Assembly: GCA_946122785.1 (NCBI GenBank)
Contig: CAMGYJ010000005.1
Coordinates: 78,424,547 to 78,488,546, forward strand
Length of the DNA: 64,000 nt
Source of the DNA: Linum tenue
Lineage: Eukaryota > Streptophyta > Magnoliopsida > Malpighiales > Linaceae
Direction of reading: 5' to 3'
Positions within the stretch are counted from its first letter, which is position 1, and every line of letters begins with the position of its first letter. The notes beneath the pieces are model-generated. The model saw nothing but the letters and a program-made list of their open reading frames with translations. It searched no databases and had not been told where the DNA came from. The translations under genes and the position numbers were made by a program. Below, piece by piece: positions 45,985 through 57,035 of this stretch.

Positions 45985-47764
45985 GGGTAGTTATCATAAA
46001 TGGTAACAATTCTATTAACTTTGTACAAAACGGTCACAATCCTTTAATTTTGCACGTTTCGGTAAGAAAGGTTTGAGCGAATAACGAAATGGTCAATCTG
46101 TCTAATTCCGTCCAAAACTCCGTCCCAAATCGCCACATCATCATGCCACGTCATTGTTAATAATAATTAAAAATGAATTAGTCAGTCCACTTAACCCGAG
46201 ACTCCAACCGGTCGAAACCATCCTTTACCCATCACAAACCCGAATCATATCTTCAGTTTGTCATTCTTCATCCCAAAATCGCGAGTTGGATGAATGAGAC
46301 AGAACGTGGCCACTCGTGGGAGCGATTCGGCGTTGTCGCCAAGTCCTCCTCGCCGGCATCATCCTCTTCGCAAATCGTGGGAGACGTTCTCCTTGCCAAG
46401 TCCTCCTCGCCATCACCAACCCCCAAATCCTCTCATCATAACCCTCTTCGCCGGCCGAACTGTAGAGATTGGTCGCGATTCTTTTACCGTCGCCAAGTCA
46501 TCCTCGCCATCGCCAACTATCAGAAACCATCTCCTATCATCCCGACGTGCGGGAGAGCGATTCCTCCTCTCAACCTCTGATCGGCCATTCTCCATATCTA
46601 GGCTTCGCCATTGAAGCCAGTTGTTGGTAAGGCAAGTAATACGCAAGAGATGGCAAGGCCAGACCAATCCAGTGCTTCCATGTGAAGCTCGAATGGAAAA
46701 TAAGCAGCCTCACCACTACCTATATGGCCTGATAAAACACACGACGAGAAATTCCCCAATTCCACAATTCAGCGACTGCAATTGAGTAAATTAAACAAAT
46801 CCCATTTCAAAGATGGGTCCTTTATCGTGTGTTGCTTACATTGCAGGCGATGATGATGCGGAGGAGATTAGCCATGTGGCGGGCGTTCTCTTCCTTGCGC
46901 TTCTTAGCTCCCTGATTCGCCATTTCCTTCTTCTACTCAGCAAAACCCTAAAATTCTCCCCCTTTGTCCTATAACTTCCCTGATTGCAAGCTCAGGGCGA
47001 TTGAGTTTTGCTTCTTCGAGCTAAGTTGGTGGCGAACTATGGAAAAAGTCGTCGGAAAAGAGTGAGTGGAGTTTGGATGGGAGTTAAGTGACTGAAAATT
47101 TGAGCTGAAACTGCTAAAGTGTACTAGTTTAAAGCTTTTTCTTTTCTCTCTCTCTCGATCTTGTTGACTGAGCTGAAAATTTTGATAGGTGGAGAAGACG
47201 AGAGAGAGCGAGAGCGCCGCCGTGGACTTCTGGGCTGGCGGGATGACTTGGCGACGGCAGAAGAATCGCGACCAATCTCTACAGTTCGGCCGGCGAAGAG
47301 GATTATGATGAGAGGAGTTGGGGGTTGGTGACGGCGAGGAGGACTTGGCGAGGAGAACGTCTCCCACGATTTGCGAAGAGGATGATGCCAGCGAGGAGGA
47401 CTTGGAGACGGGCCAAATCGCTCCCACGAGTGGCGACGTTCTGTATCCTTAGGGCGCATCCAACTCGCGATTTTGGGGTGAAGAATGACAAACTGAAGAT
47501 ATGATCCGGGTTTGTGATGGGTAAAGGATGGTTTCGACCGGTTGGAGTCTCGGGTTAAGTGGACTGACTAATCCATTTTTAATTATTATTTACAATGACG
47601 TGGCATGCTGATGTGGCGATTTGGGACGGAGTTTTAGACGGAATTGGACGGATTGACCATTTCGTTATTCGCTCAAACCTTTCTTACCGAAACGTGCAAA
47701 ATTAAAGGATTGTGACCGTTTTGTACAAAGCTAATAGAATTGTGACCATTTATGATAACTACCC
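45985..47764. mobile_element. Pack-MULE carrying a TMEM208-like gene fragment
   Basis: 1780 bp with an exact 10 bp target duplication AGAAGATTCA (45975-45984 and 47765-47774). Very long terminal inverted repeats start GGGTAGTTATCATAAATGG and extend about 520 bp on each side (about 45985-46505 and 47237-47764), with only scattered differences. Between them lies captured host DNA. No transposase is encoded. Long TIRs and a 9-11 bp duplication are the Mutator signature. Confidence 0.93.
46595..46923 (-). pseudogene. Captured fragment of a TMEM208/SND3-like gene (two exons and intron)
   Basis: Exon 1, 46840-46923, starts MANQGAKKRKEENARHMANL and ends at a GT donor after IIIACN. The intron runs to an AG at 46721-46720. 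Exon 2 from 46719 encodes HSSFTWKHWIGL and YYLPYQQLASMAKP and runs into the left TIR near 46595. These are the N-terminal and first membrane segments of plant TMEM208 (ER protein of the SRP-independent SND targeting pathway). The intron shows that genomic DNA, not cDNA, was taken. Captured DNA probably extends to about 46980 and includes the gene's 5' leader. The C-terminal two thirds are missing. The residues after N in exon 2 (VVVRLL) differ from the usual family sequence. Confidence 0.88.
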
Positions 47765-48871
47765 AGAAGATTCAGAAGAGGATGAAGTGGAGGATGATAA
47801 TGAAGTTCTTCTCAACACTTTCAAGAAGCAAGGTTGTGCTAATGTTGGCGGTTCGGGCCATATTAGCGATGGAGGAGCTAGTGGTCAATCATAGTGGTGA
47901 AGTTATGCTATCTTTATGTTAGAGAATTTTATTTTAAGTTGGAACTTGGAACATATGTTGGATTTGTCAGTTTAGTAGTTGATTATGGTGTTTCATGTTT
48001 GTGAGACTATGTTGATTGTTGAATGATGGAGTTTGTGAATTGTTTCATGTTTGAGACTATGTACTTATGTCATTGCCTATTGGAGTATTGGTAAACCATA
48101 AATGGTAAGTGAGTTGTACTTGTAAGTTGTAACTGTCTATTAGGTAACAACTAATTAACTAATTACTAATGGTGAATTGCTGATTAATAAAACTTGCTAG
48201 ACAATAGTAATATAGTACTCATTAATAAACGAACAAAATTATTTAGATCATTTAATTAAACAACATTCAAAAAAATAAAAATAAAAAAGGTCAAAATCAG
48301 CCCACCCGGTATCGGTTTTAAACCACTTTACCGGCTCGCCAATCGTTCTCTCCATTTATTACCCAATATTTGGTATACCGGTTACCGATTATCCGGTACA
48401 CCGGTTAACATCCGGTATCGGCATTCGGCGGGCATAATGTCTGTTTCCGGTATCCGGTATACTACAAGTCCTAGACTTTCATGGCCAAATCCATGACCAT
48501 GTGCTCATATGAGCCGGATTGAGACACATCTTCAAAAATTTCAATCAAAAGCTGAATTTCATTGACTGGAGGAAGGGTTCGGAAAAACCTTTAGTGACTA
48601 AATGAAGTCGGCTAGCCGAGCTAGCCACTCATTTTGTGGCTTCAGATTGCTTTTCCTTTTCCCTATCTCCTTCTCTTTATAATTTTTTCCCCAAATGCCT
48701 CTCTCTTTCTTTCTCCACTCTCTTGCTCTCCTCCCCAAATGAAAAGAATTTGAAACATAAGATGTCCTAAAATTCTAAATCTAGAGTTTCAATTTTTTTG
48801 CTTTACACATCTTTTATTGTGTTTTAATCATGCATTGGTTATGGAAGGGTTTGGATCTAAGGTGCAATTTT

Positions 48872-48983
48872 TATCTCTCTCAACCCTTTTGCCTTGCTTT
48901 TGTTCTTCCTGGTTAGGGTTCCTTTGTCCGTCTCCTCTCTCACTTGCTCGTTCCATCTCTCGTCGTTTTTTACTAATGTGAGT
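48872..48983. repeat. Left arm of an inverted repeat
   Basis: Contains TTGTTCTTCCTGGTTAGGGT and CTCCTCTCTCACTTGCTCG. The complement lies at about 54234-54340 with a few mismatches. Confidence 0.8.
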
Positions 48984-49334
48984 GAGAGGAAAACGATGAG
49001 GAGTCTAACTCTCTGACTCTTTTTTGTTAATTTTGAGCACTATGGTATGCATGAACGATGTAAATGCAAGTCCTTTCCTCTATTTCATCATCAACCCTCA
49101 TGTCATTTTTACTCTTCATTCCATAAGATGGTTCATGGACAAAAAAGGAATAGGATTGACCCGAGTGCAAACACAAAGATCCTTTGGGGTGTTCTAAATA
49201 CTAGTTGTAAACTTATGGAATATGTGTAGTTCGTTGACTTGAATATTTGTTGAGTAACAGCAACTGCATCTTTTCTCTTTCTCTTTCTCTCTCTCTCTCC
49301 TCTTTTCTCTCTCTGATACACGATCGTTTTCGAG

Positions 49335-50447
49335 ATGGCTGCCGTCGCTGATGGCGCCGGAACTGGCACCGTGGGTGGTGGTCGGTCGTGGGTGTCACTT
49401 TTTGGTGTACCAAAAGAAGGGAGACTCGACTTTTATGAGCCGGAGTTCGTTAACGGTTCGTTGCGTATCCCGAAATTGGTGATTGACGAAGGATCTCAAA
49501 GGTGGGCAAATAGTCTTGTAAGGCAATTTCTAGGTAAGATGCCAGAGCTAGATCTGATTCATTCATGGGAAAACTGGATAAGGGGTCGCAAGGGGGAGAT
49601 TCGTGTCTCGGCGTTCGGAGAGCATCTGGTTATTTTCAAATTCCCGTCGAAGGAAGTCTGTGACTGGGTATTCGAAGGAGGTCCTTGGCACTGCAAAGAG
49701 ATCTTGTTGTGTTTGAGGCGTTGGGAGCCAGGTATCCAACCACTGAAGATCGACAATTCGGCAATTTCACTCTGGATCAGGCTCTCGAGCATACCTGCAG
49801 AATTAAGCTCGCGCGAGGGATTGGGTAGGCTGACGAGTGCATTGGGTAAGCCTCTCTGTACTGATTTACCTACAAGGAAGGGGATAAGGTAGGTACTGGC
49901 TTATTGTGTGTTGAGATTCCTGCAACGTCGTCTTTGATTGATAGTATTAGCTTCACCCCTGATGGCTCTGAGGAAATGTTTGTTACAGTTGAATATTGTC
50001 GTGTCCCTATGATTTGTAAGGCTTGTCAACAATTTGGTCATGATTGTTCTAGACCTGTGAAGGGGAAAACCAAGTAGGTATGGAGAATTAAACATATAAA
50101 GGACAGTTGAATTGGAGGAAGTGGTTGGTGTTAATAAAAGGAAGGGTAAGGAGCTAGCTGAGGTAGTTGGGCTTGATGGGGTGGATGCTCCAGGAAGCAG
50201 TAGTGGGATTTTGTTTATTCAAATGTTGGTAACGCCAAGTTCACTGCCATCGATTGATGAGTTCAATACAGTGGTAAATGGATCAAAGGCCATAATGATT
50301 AGCAGGGAGCCACCTGTGGTTGAGATTAAGAATTCCTTTGCAGAAATTTGTGCGAAGCCACCTATTCTGTCGCAAGTGCCAAAACCAGGTAAAGAAGGGT
50401 TGAGAAATAAGAGGGGAGCTGCTTTGGCGGCTCGTCCTATGAAATGA
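49335..50447 (+). pseudogene. LINE ORF1 (DUF4283 plus zinc knuckle), frameshifted
   Basis: The first part, 49335-49892, starts MAAVADGAGTG and has the DUF4283 pattern of plant L1 ORF1 (FKFPSKEVCDWVFEGGPWHC; LWIRLSSIPAELSS). A frameshift near 49890 moves the frame; the second part encodes a CCHC knuckle CKACQQFGHDC at about 50010-50045. After an in-frame TAG and a further frame change, the low-complexity C-terminus runs 50112-50447. ORF1 proteins bind LINE RNA. Confidence 0.85.
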
Positions 50448-53400
50448 GTATGCTTGTCTGGAATGGGAGGGGCTTCAATGGCTCCCCCAAGCATGATGTC
50501 TTACTACAATATCTCAACAGGCATCAGATTAGTTTGTTTTCGGTGTTGGAGACTAGAGTACAGCAGCAGAATAGCCAGGCTATCCAGGATAAGTTTGTGG
50601 GTTACAAGTTTTTTGATAAATACAACAAAAACTCTTTGGGGAGAATCTGGGTGGCTTGGTAGGAAGAAGTGCAGGTTGGTGTTTTGGAAGAGGATGCTTT
50701 CTTTATTCATATGATTGTCTCTCTGAGTAATAGATATAGTTTCTTTCTTACTATAGTCTATGGATCTAATGATGAGAAAGAAAGGTTTGAGACATATAGG
50801 AAGCTTAGTAGGAAGGCAGTCCATGGATTTCCATGGATAGTTTGTGGAGATTTTAATGCAATTCTTCATCCTAATGAGGCAGTTCCTTCTGTTACGGTTA
50901 CTTCATGTACGTCCGTTATTAGAGACTGGATTGCAAACGTGGATCTGGTTGATCATAGGGCTACTGGCCCACTTCTTACTTGGTCAAATCAGCAGGAAAA
51001 TAGACATATAGCTCGAAAGCTGGATAGAGTTTTGATAAATGAGGACTGGATCAGTCATTTTACTCAGAGTACAATGGAGCTTTTGGCACCGGATTTTTCT
51101 GATCATTGTGGGATGCTGATTAGATTAGTTGTCCCTGGAAAGTCATTTCCTAAACCCTTTCGTTTTTACGATATGTGGTTGGGGCATGAGAATTACAATC
51201 ATATTCTTAGCACAACTTGACATTCTCCAGATGATAGGTGGATCTTGGCAGGTATTTAGCGGAAGCTCAGATTGTTGAAACTGGAACTTAAGAAGTTTAA
51301 TCTGGAAGAGTTTGCTGATATCACATGTAGAGTAAAAGAAGTTGCAGTTACAATGATGATGCTCAGATTAATGCGTTGCGAAACCCTGGTGCTGATACTT
51401 TTGCTGCAGAATCTGCTGCCACTAAGGAATGGATTTTCTATAAGCAAGCAGAGAAGCAATTTTTTAGACAGAGATCAAGAATTAGTTGGTTGTCTTTGGG
51501 AGATGACAATATTGGTTTCTTCCACAAGTCAGTAAAGCTTAGGGTAACAAGGAAGCAAATCAGGAAGCTGCAGTGGAACTCAGGGGAGGAAATAACTGAT
51601 TTGGAGCAGATTGCTTCAGAAGCTATTAGTATTTATCAAAATCTATCTGGTATGATTAATGCTTCTGTAGTGGTTGATGTAGAGTTCAGTAACAGGCACA
51701 TTCAGAAGAGGTTAAGTATTTCAGAGGGAGAATTCTTATGTAAGCCGATTCTTGATGAAGAAGTTAAACAAGTTGTTTTCTTGATGGACCCTACAAAAAG
51801 TCCGGGGCCAGATGGTTGGACAATAAGTTTTTCTGTGATTGCTGGCGTTAAGGAATTTTTTTATATCAATAAATTCCCTAAAGGTATGAATAATGCTTCT
51901 CTCACTCTCTGCCCTAAGATTCCAAATACAGTCTCATTGAACAGTTACAGGCCGATTGCATGTATAAACGTATTATACAAGATTATTGCAAAGGTAATAG
52001 CAAATAGGCTTCAAGAAGTTCTCCCTATTGTAATTTGTTGTAATCAGTCAACTTTTGTGAAGGGTAGAAATATACTTGACAACATTCTTATGGCACAAGA
52101 ATTAATTCAGAATTACAATAGGAAAAATATAGCTTCAAGAAGTGCAGTCAAAGTGAATTTAAGGAAGGCTTTTGATTCTGTCCATTAGGATTCCCCGTTC
52201 TGTGTTATGAGAGCTATGAGTTTCCCTGACAAGTTTATTAGTTGGATTTATACGTGTGTCAATTGCTACATTCAGTAATTCAATGCATGGGAGTCTGTTT
52301 GGGAAATTTGATGCAAAGCAGGGGGTAAGGTAGGGTGACCCATTGTCACCTTATCTTCTTACAATAATAATGGAACTCTTAACTTCTATGCTTGTCAGAA
52401 TGTGAGGGATAGACAGTTGCCCTATCATCCTCAGTGTAAGGGGGTAGGATTAAGACATCTTTGTTTTGCTGATGATCTCCTTATCTTTACTAAGGGATTT
52501 GTTTTTGCATTAGAATGTGTTAAAAGAGTGCTTGATCAGTTTGCAAAGCTCTCAGGGTTGATTTGTAATTCTCAAAAAACTGAAGTTTTTTTTAGGGAGA
52601 ATCTGGGAGGAATATTCAGATTGTTGTTCAATCAACGGGGTTTAGGGAGGGTAAGCTTCCAGTCAGATACCTGGGATTACCTCTATTTTCTGGGAAGTTC
52701 TCCAGTCAGGAGTGTGAGGTGCTGGTTGATAGAATTGTAAGTAGAATAAGAACGTGGCGTGAAAGTAAGTTATCATACGCTGGGAAGCTTCAACTGTTTC
52801 CTCAGTGTTATATTCTCTCATTCAGTTTTGGATGGCTATCTTTGTACTCCCAAAGAGCGTGATTGAGAGAATACAAAAGTGGTGTTCTGATTTTATATGG
52901 CATGGTGAGGGAACAGGAAGAGCGAAGGTTGCTTGGAAATTTTTGGCTAAGCCTAAGAAGGAAGGTGGATTTGGCCTTGAGACATGGAATGTAGCCAGTG
53001 TGGGAAGACTTCTCTGGCTGCTGTGTTTTCACGGTGGTAGCTTTTGGGTGGCATGGACCCAAAGGTATCAGGTGAAGGGCATAAATTTCTAGCTTTTAAA
53101 AGAGACCTCTACAGGCTTCTGGATATGAAGGAAGTTGCTTAAGCTTCATCCATGGTTTTAATATCGATTAGTTGAGCAACGACCATGGGATGTATTATGG
53201 AAGGGAAGCTACTGATGACGTATTCAATCAAGACTGTCTGGAATTCTATTCGTGAGAAGTCTGAGGTGGTGCCTTGGTTTCATCTTTTATGGGGAAAGCT
53301 TACAGTTCCAAGACACAGGATTTTGACCTGGCTTGTGGTGATGGGCAGAATCCATACGAGGGATAAGCTGCTTGAGTGGGGAAAGGTGGACAGTGACCTT

Positions 53401-53763
53401 TGTGTTACGTGTTCTGCGCATCAGGAAACGAGAGACCATTTATTTTTTGCTTGTTCTTACTCTGCTATAGTTTTGATGCATTTCACTGGTAGAGTTCTGC
53501 AGTCGATTCCAAATTCTTGGCAGGCCTATTTGGATGCTGCTAGATCACTGGCGAAGCAAAAGTCTGCAGTTGGAAGAGTATTTGGCGTGGTTTGGTGGTG
53601 GGTCGTCAGCTGGTTATGGCGTGAACGTTGCAGCAGAGCTTTTGGAGGAAGGGCACAAAGTGTTCAAGAGTTGGAGACTTTGATACGAGAGGAAGTTAGA
53701 TTGCTTTGTATAGGAAATTTTCATTTATGTAGTGAGCTTGGGGAGAGCAGATTGTTGGGGTAA
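50444..53763 (+). pseudogene. LINE ORF2 (endonuclease, reverse transcriptase, zf-RVT), broken
   Basis: The ATG at 50444 overlaps the ORF1 stop in ATGA. Endonuclease: LVWNGRGF, YGSND, VCGDFNAIL, RKLDRVLIN and DFSDHCGML, broken by a TAG at about 50660. A frameshift lies between 51220 and 51376. RT: NSYRPIACINVLYKIIAKV, FVKGRNILDN, VNLRKAFDSVH (then a stop at 52186) and the catalytic FADD in LCFADDLLIF (about 52460). Thumb and zf-RVT domains follow (VPRHRILTWLVVMGRIHTRD; CVTCSAHQETRDHLFFAC), ending at 53763 with WRERCSRAFGG. At least five disabling lesions were seen. Confidence 0.9.
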
Positions 53764-54233
53764 TAGGGACTTGTGGAAAGCTAGTATTGTAGGAGGCTTA
53801 CCTCTGTTGGTGTTGTTTTTCCGGACTTGGCTATATTAGGTCAAGACTTGAGCTTAATAAAAGAATCCTCAAATTCCCGAAAAAAATAATATTTGTTGAG
53901 TAAACACTCGATATCTATTAACCTGACGTTGGATATTAGTTTTCCTCATTTCACATACAAGTTACAACATGTTTGTGTAATGAATCCAAGTTGAAAATGC
54001 AATTAGTATATGTGACCTTTCTGAATATAACGATTACTAGTTTCAGAACAATGAATACTAGTTCAAACATATAGAATACTAGTTCGAGTAAGCAACTAGT
54101 ATTATGAGTACTAGTTGATTGCATGATGAATACTTGTTCTAGCTTGTTGAATACTTGTTCTAGCTTGTTAAATAATAGTATAGGTGAGAAGATATTAATT
54201 GTAGTTCGTTTTGTCTAACAAATCTTCTTCCTC

Positions 54234-54340
54234 CCACTCATTTTAGTAAAAAAATGATGAGAGATGGAGCGAGCAAGTGAGAGAGGAGACGAACAAAGGA
54301 ACCCTAACTAGGAAGAACAAGAGCAAAGGTTGATAGAGGT
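54234..54340. repeat. Right arm of the inverted repeat
   Basis: Complement of 48872-48983 (GAGCAAGTGAGAGAGGAGAC, ACCCTAACTAGGAAGAACAA). With the LINE taken out the arms would be only about 0.6 kb apart. Confidence 0.8.
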
Positions 54341-54660
54341 AAAAAAAAAAGGTACCCTAATACAAGCAATGAAGAAGAAGAAGAAGAAAAATAAAAAGAA
54401 AAAAAATCTTCAAGTACTTTCTCTACTAGTTGTAAACGTGTTGAATACTAGTTGTAAATGCGTTGACTACTAGTTGTAACGTGTTGAATATGTACTTTGT
54501 TTTGTGTATGAAATATTTTTCATTTATGTTTTGAATGTTTGTTGACTTGTTTTTCAATAGTGGATCATGTGATTATAAATATTGGCTTGACGCCTATGAA
54601 CATGTTCATTTCTATGAAATATTTGTTGGTCTTGAAGACCTTAGCGATTTGTAACCTCAT

Positions 54661-54898
54661 CAAATATTATTGGAACTAGTATCGGAGATGAGAATTGATT
54701 TATTGACTTGAAAATGTGTTGAGTAACCACTGAATATAAGTTAGCTTGGTGTTCAATGTGACTTTACGTGGTCTGATGTCAAATATTAGTTGAACTACTA
54801 TCGAAGATGATTGATTTATTTGACTTGAGTATTTGTTAAGTAAACATTGAATATCAGTTGACCTCGTGCAAAATATTTGTCTAGTGAACATGCAAAGA
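54661..54898. repeat. Two ~119 bp direct repeats
   Basis: Units at 54661 and 54780 share CAAATATTA, TTGATTTATT, TTGACTTGA, TTGAGTAA/TTAAGTAA and TGAATATNAGTT. The same core, GACTTGAATATTTGTTGAGT, forms the LINE target site at 49236-49257, so the pre-LINE sequence belonged to this family. Confidence 0.7.
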
Positions 54899-55372
54899 CA
54901 AGATGTGTTATATTCTTGGATTTTTTTCACATTTATATTATGAAACAATATTGTCTTGTTTACTCTTTTTGTCACAATCACACGTTATATTTTTTTATGA
55001 CAATCCACATCGTTTTATTGATAATAAATTTTATCATTAGAGTTGCATAATAGAAGGATATGTTTTATTTCTTCTCGTTTTCACGAGAATGAAAGTACAA
55101 CAATGGTAAATTGAAACTACCATAAACAAGGTAAATTGAAACTTAAAAACAAAATGGATGATAGAAGGCTTATAACTATCACCACCCAGAGGTTTAAAGC
55201 TCGAACCGGTAATCGACAATCGAAACAAACTCCACAAATACAAACATAAGACTATGTTTACTATATCCTATATAGGACACAAGACTTATAGATGAATTAT
55301 AATAACAAATTCAGTGCATACTTGCTAGACATATCCTTCATAAGCAAATCCGAGCTACTCCATAGAACAGAA

Positions 55373-57035
55373 TCAATTGGCTTGTGGTGGCCACACATGG
55401 TTTCCCATGTTATCATATGCCTCGATCTGTGGTTGTGGTTGCAGTATTTGCAGTTGGTCATGTGCTAGCCGCCGCGGGTTCGCGCTACTACTTCCTTGCT
55501 CAAAAACACTTTCCACGAATTGGTCACCTTCGTAACGAATCCGATCATTATCGATTCCTCCATCAACCACCACAGGCTCTGGATTTAGTCTAGAGCCTTG
55601 TTGATGATAATGGATGGCGGGAGACTGAGTCAACGGAGGTAGATTGAAATTGTTTCTTCCCCCTTGAAACACAGTGTGGTTCATGGACGGGACCAAGTTC
55701 CCTTCAGCCATTAAAGTGCCTATGTTTTCATCCTCGAGTGCGTAGTTCTCACTACCTTGGCCCATATCATAACTACTGTCAATGAAAGTGTTCCCGAATA
55801 CCATCTGTTGCATATTAAGGAAATCGTAAGCTGAAGTGATTGGGTGCACAACCAACGGTAATTGGTTCCCTGTCTGGAGACTAAATTGGGCATGGTTTCT
55901 GTAACCAAGCCTTGACCCACCATCGATGTTAAGGGTTTGCTGGTGTTGGGACAATCCAAATTCATCACCATCCCCTGTAACAAAGCCTAGGGTTATTAGA
56001 ATCATTATATAGAGTAATGCAAGGTTGTCAACCCGGTTTAGCCGGTTGGCCTAGTCGATATAGTAAGTTGAGGGTTAATGATCCGGCTGTTTTAGCCCAG
56101 ATATTTGAAAAAATGTCATTATATTGTTCATACATTTATAAATTATGTTAAATCTCATCTAACATATAACATTACAACGAAAATTCACACATTTATATAA
56201 AATCAATTTTCAACTCAGAATTCCAAAGACAAGCGTTCGGGGTGATGAGGGAAAACCAGAAATAGAACCATTTTATAAACCAGGAGGAAAAAACAACACC
56301 GTGTGACCTCCAGGCCTATAACCTTGTAGTGGGTCGCGCCCCAGCGGGCGTGTGGCCCATTTTTCTCACTAGGTCAGGGTCAGCGGGTCGGCAACATTGG
56401 GGGTCATATTTAGGTCTTTTAAAAAAAATCAGTTACCGAGACCAATTGGTCCCTAACTCATTCCACCGTAAAATGCATATCCAAATTTTGAGGATCAATA
56501 TTAACAATATTAATTTTTTTCTTTTACCTTGGGTTTGTTGTTGTGGATGGACGATAGGGCCACCCTCATAGGACTCCCTCTTCTTCTCCAGCTCCACAAC
56601 CTTCTCCTTCAACAGCGATTCCAACTTGTCGAGCTCATTTGAGTGAAGTCCATCCAATCCCCGCCCGTAAAAGACCTCGTCCATCAAGACCGCTTCCACG
56701 AGATCATCAACCTTTTTCGTCAATTTCACCTGAACCGCCATTTCTTTCGTGATCCGTTCGATGAGAAATGTCTCCTGTGTCATCGTCTTCTTGCTTCGCT
56801 CCACCTCTGGAATGGAGAAGTAGCGACTCAGTTGCTCTCGAACGCCGTCATGGGTTGGCCAGACTACTGGTTGTTGTGGCTCGTCTGGATGGTAAACCAT
56901 ACACATGCCAGATAGCCCACATAGAGTTGTGAGCTCACTGACTTTTTTTATGAGCGCTTGGCGTCTTCTCTTCATGGAGGCTCTCCTCATAGCTTCATTC
57001 TCGATCAAGGTGAAGTTCACTTTTCCTCTTCCCAT
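55373..57035 (-). CDS. Type I MADS-box transcription factor (M-gamma, AGL80-like)
   Basis: Two exons: 56528-57035 and 55373-55974, GT-AG, 370 codons including the stop. The N-terminal MADS domain (1-60) reads MGRGKVNFTLIENEAMRRAS, then KRRRQALIKKVSELTTLCG and CMVYHPDEP. It is followed by VWPTHDGVREQLSRY and a Lys/Glu-rich helix (about 85-160), as in the AGL80/PHERES group. There is no K domain. The C-terminus is long, Gln/Asn/Pro-rich and low complexity, like a transactivation region. Type I M-gamma proteins act in the central cell and endosperm as heterodimers with M-alpha partners. Most members lack introns; this one has a 553 bp intron that holds a TE-like block. If the intron were not spliced the protein would end about 35 residues after the donor. 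Confidence 0.85.
56020..56326. mobile_element. Possible MITE in the MADS-box gene intron
   Basis: Starts CAAGGTTGTCAACCCGG and ends CCTATAACCTTG, giving 7 bp inverted ends (CAAGGTT/AACCTTG) and CCGGTTTAGCCGG-like motifs near the left end. No clear target duplication. Confidence 0.4.

Larger units (their letters stand above)
45000..47895 (+). pseudogene. hAT transposase, C-terminal part with hATC dimerisation domain
   Basis: Continues the transposase after the Tat insertion: TLKNDMDEQIQQMANRIEAK and VRKYWFEHDE, then a frameshift near 45100, then CVLDPRRKLEYL. An in-frame TGA is at 45420-45422. 45435-45706 is the hATC domain: LKWWSRNGVRYPILSEMVKD, VPISSVASESVFSCGGRVL, ALICAEDWIQYE. A GT-AG intron of about 45707-45872 is likely. 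A last exon with an acidic tail runs from there to 45984, is interrupted by the Pack-MULE, and ends at the TAG at 47892-47894. The two halves around the MULE join in frame. Confidence 0.88.
25460..48464 (+). mobile_element. hAT transposon, interrupted by four other elements
   Basis: The left end (TAGTATTCGGTAAACCGG) and the inverted right end (TAGTATACCGGATACCGG) match, and both ends are packed with ACCGG/CCGGT subterminal repeats, the hallmark of Ac-like hAT elements. Between them are all parts of a BED-finger hAT transposase on the plus strand. Removing the inserts at 27311-27570, 28606-44994 and 45985-47764 with one target-site copy each leaves about 4.55 kb, the size of a normal autonomous hAT element. 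I could not identify an 8 bp target duplication at the outer ends, so the ends may be shifted by up to ~10 bp (an alternative right end is near 48474). Confidence 0.7.
49258..53887 (+). mobile_element. L1-type LINE, full length, degenerate
   Basis: Exact 16 bp target duplication AATATTTGTTGAGTAA at 49242-49257 and 53888-53903. It starts with a CT-rich leader, carries ORF1 and ORF2 in order, and ends after AATAAA (about 53857) with a very short A-tail. 4.63 kb. Confidence 0.93.
53904..55372. other. Repeat-rich intergenic region after the LINE
   Basis: Contains the right inverted-repeat arm (54234-54340), many TACTAGTT/ACTAGTTGTAA motifs (54040-54200 and 54420-54500), and a ~119 bp direct duplication (54661-54898). 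No gene. Confidence 0.6.

Noticed and set aside
26720..47895. Domesticated hAT gene (host protein derived from a transposase)
   Set aside because: Stops at 27238 and 45420, two frameshifts and three insertions rule out a protein; terminal repeats are still present.
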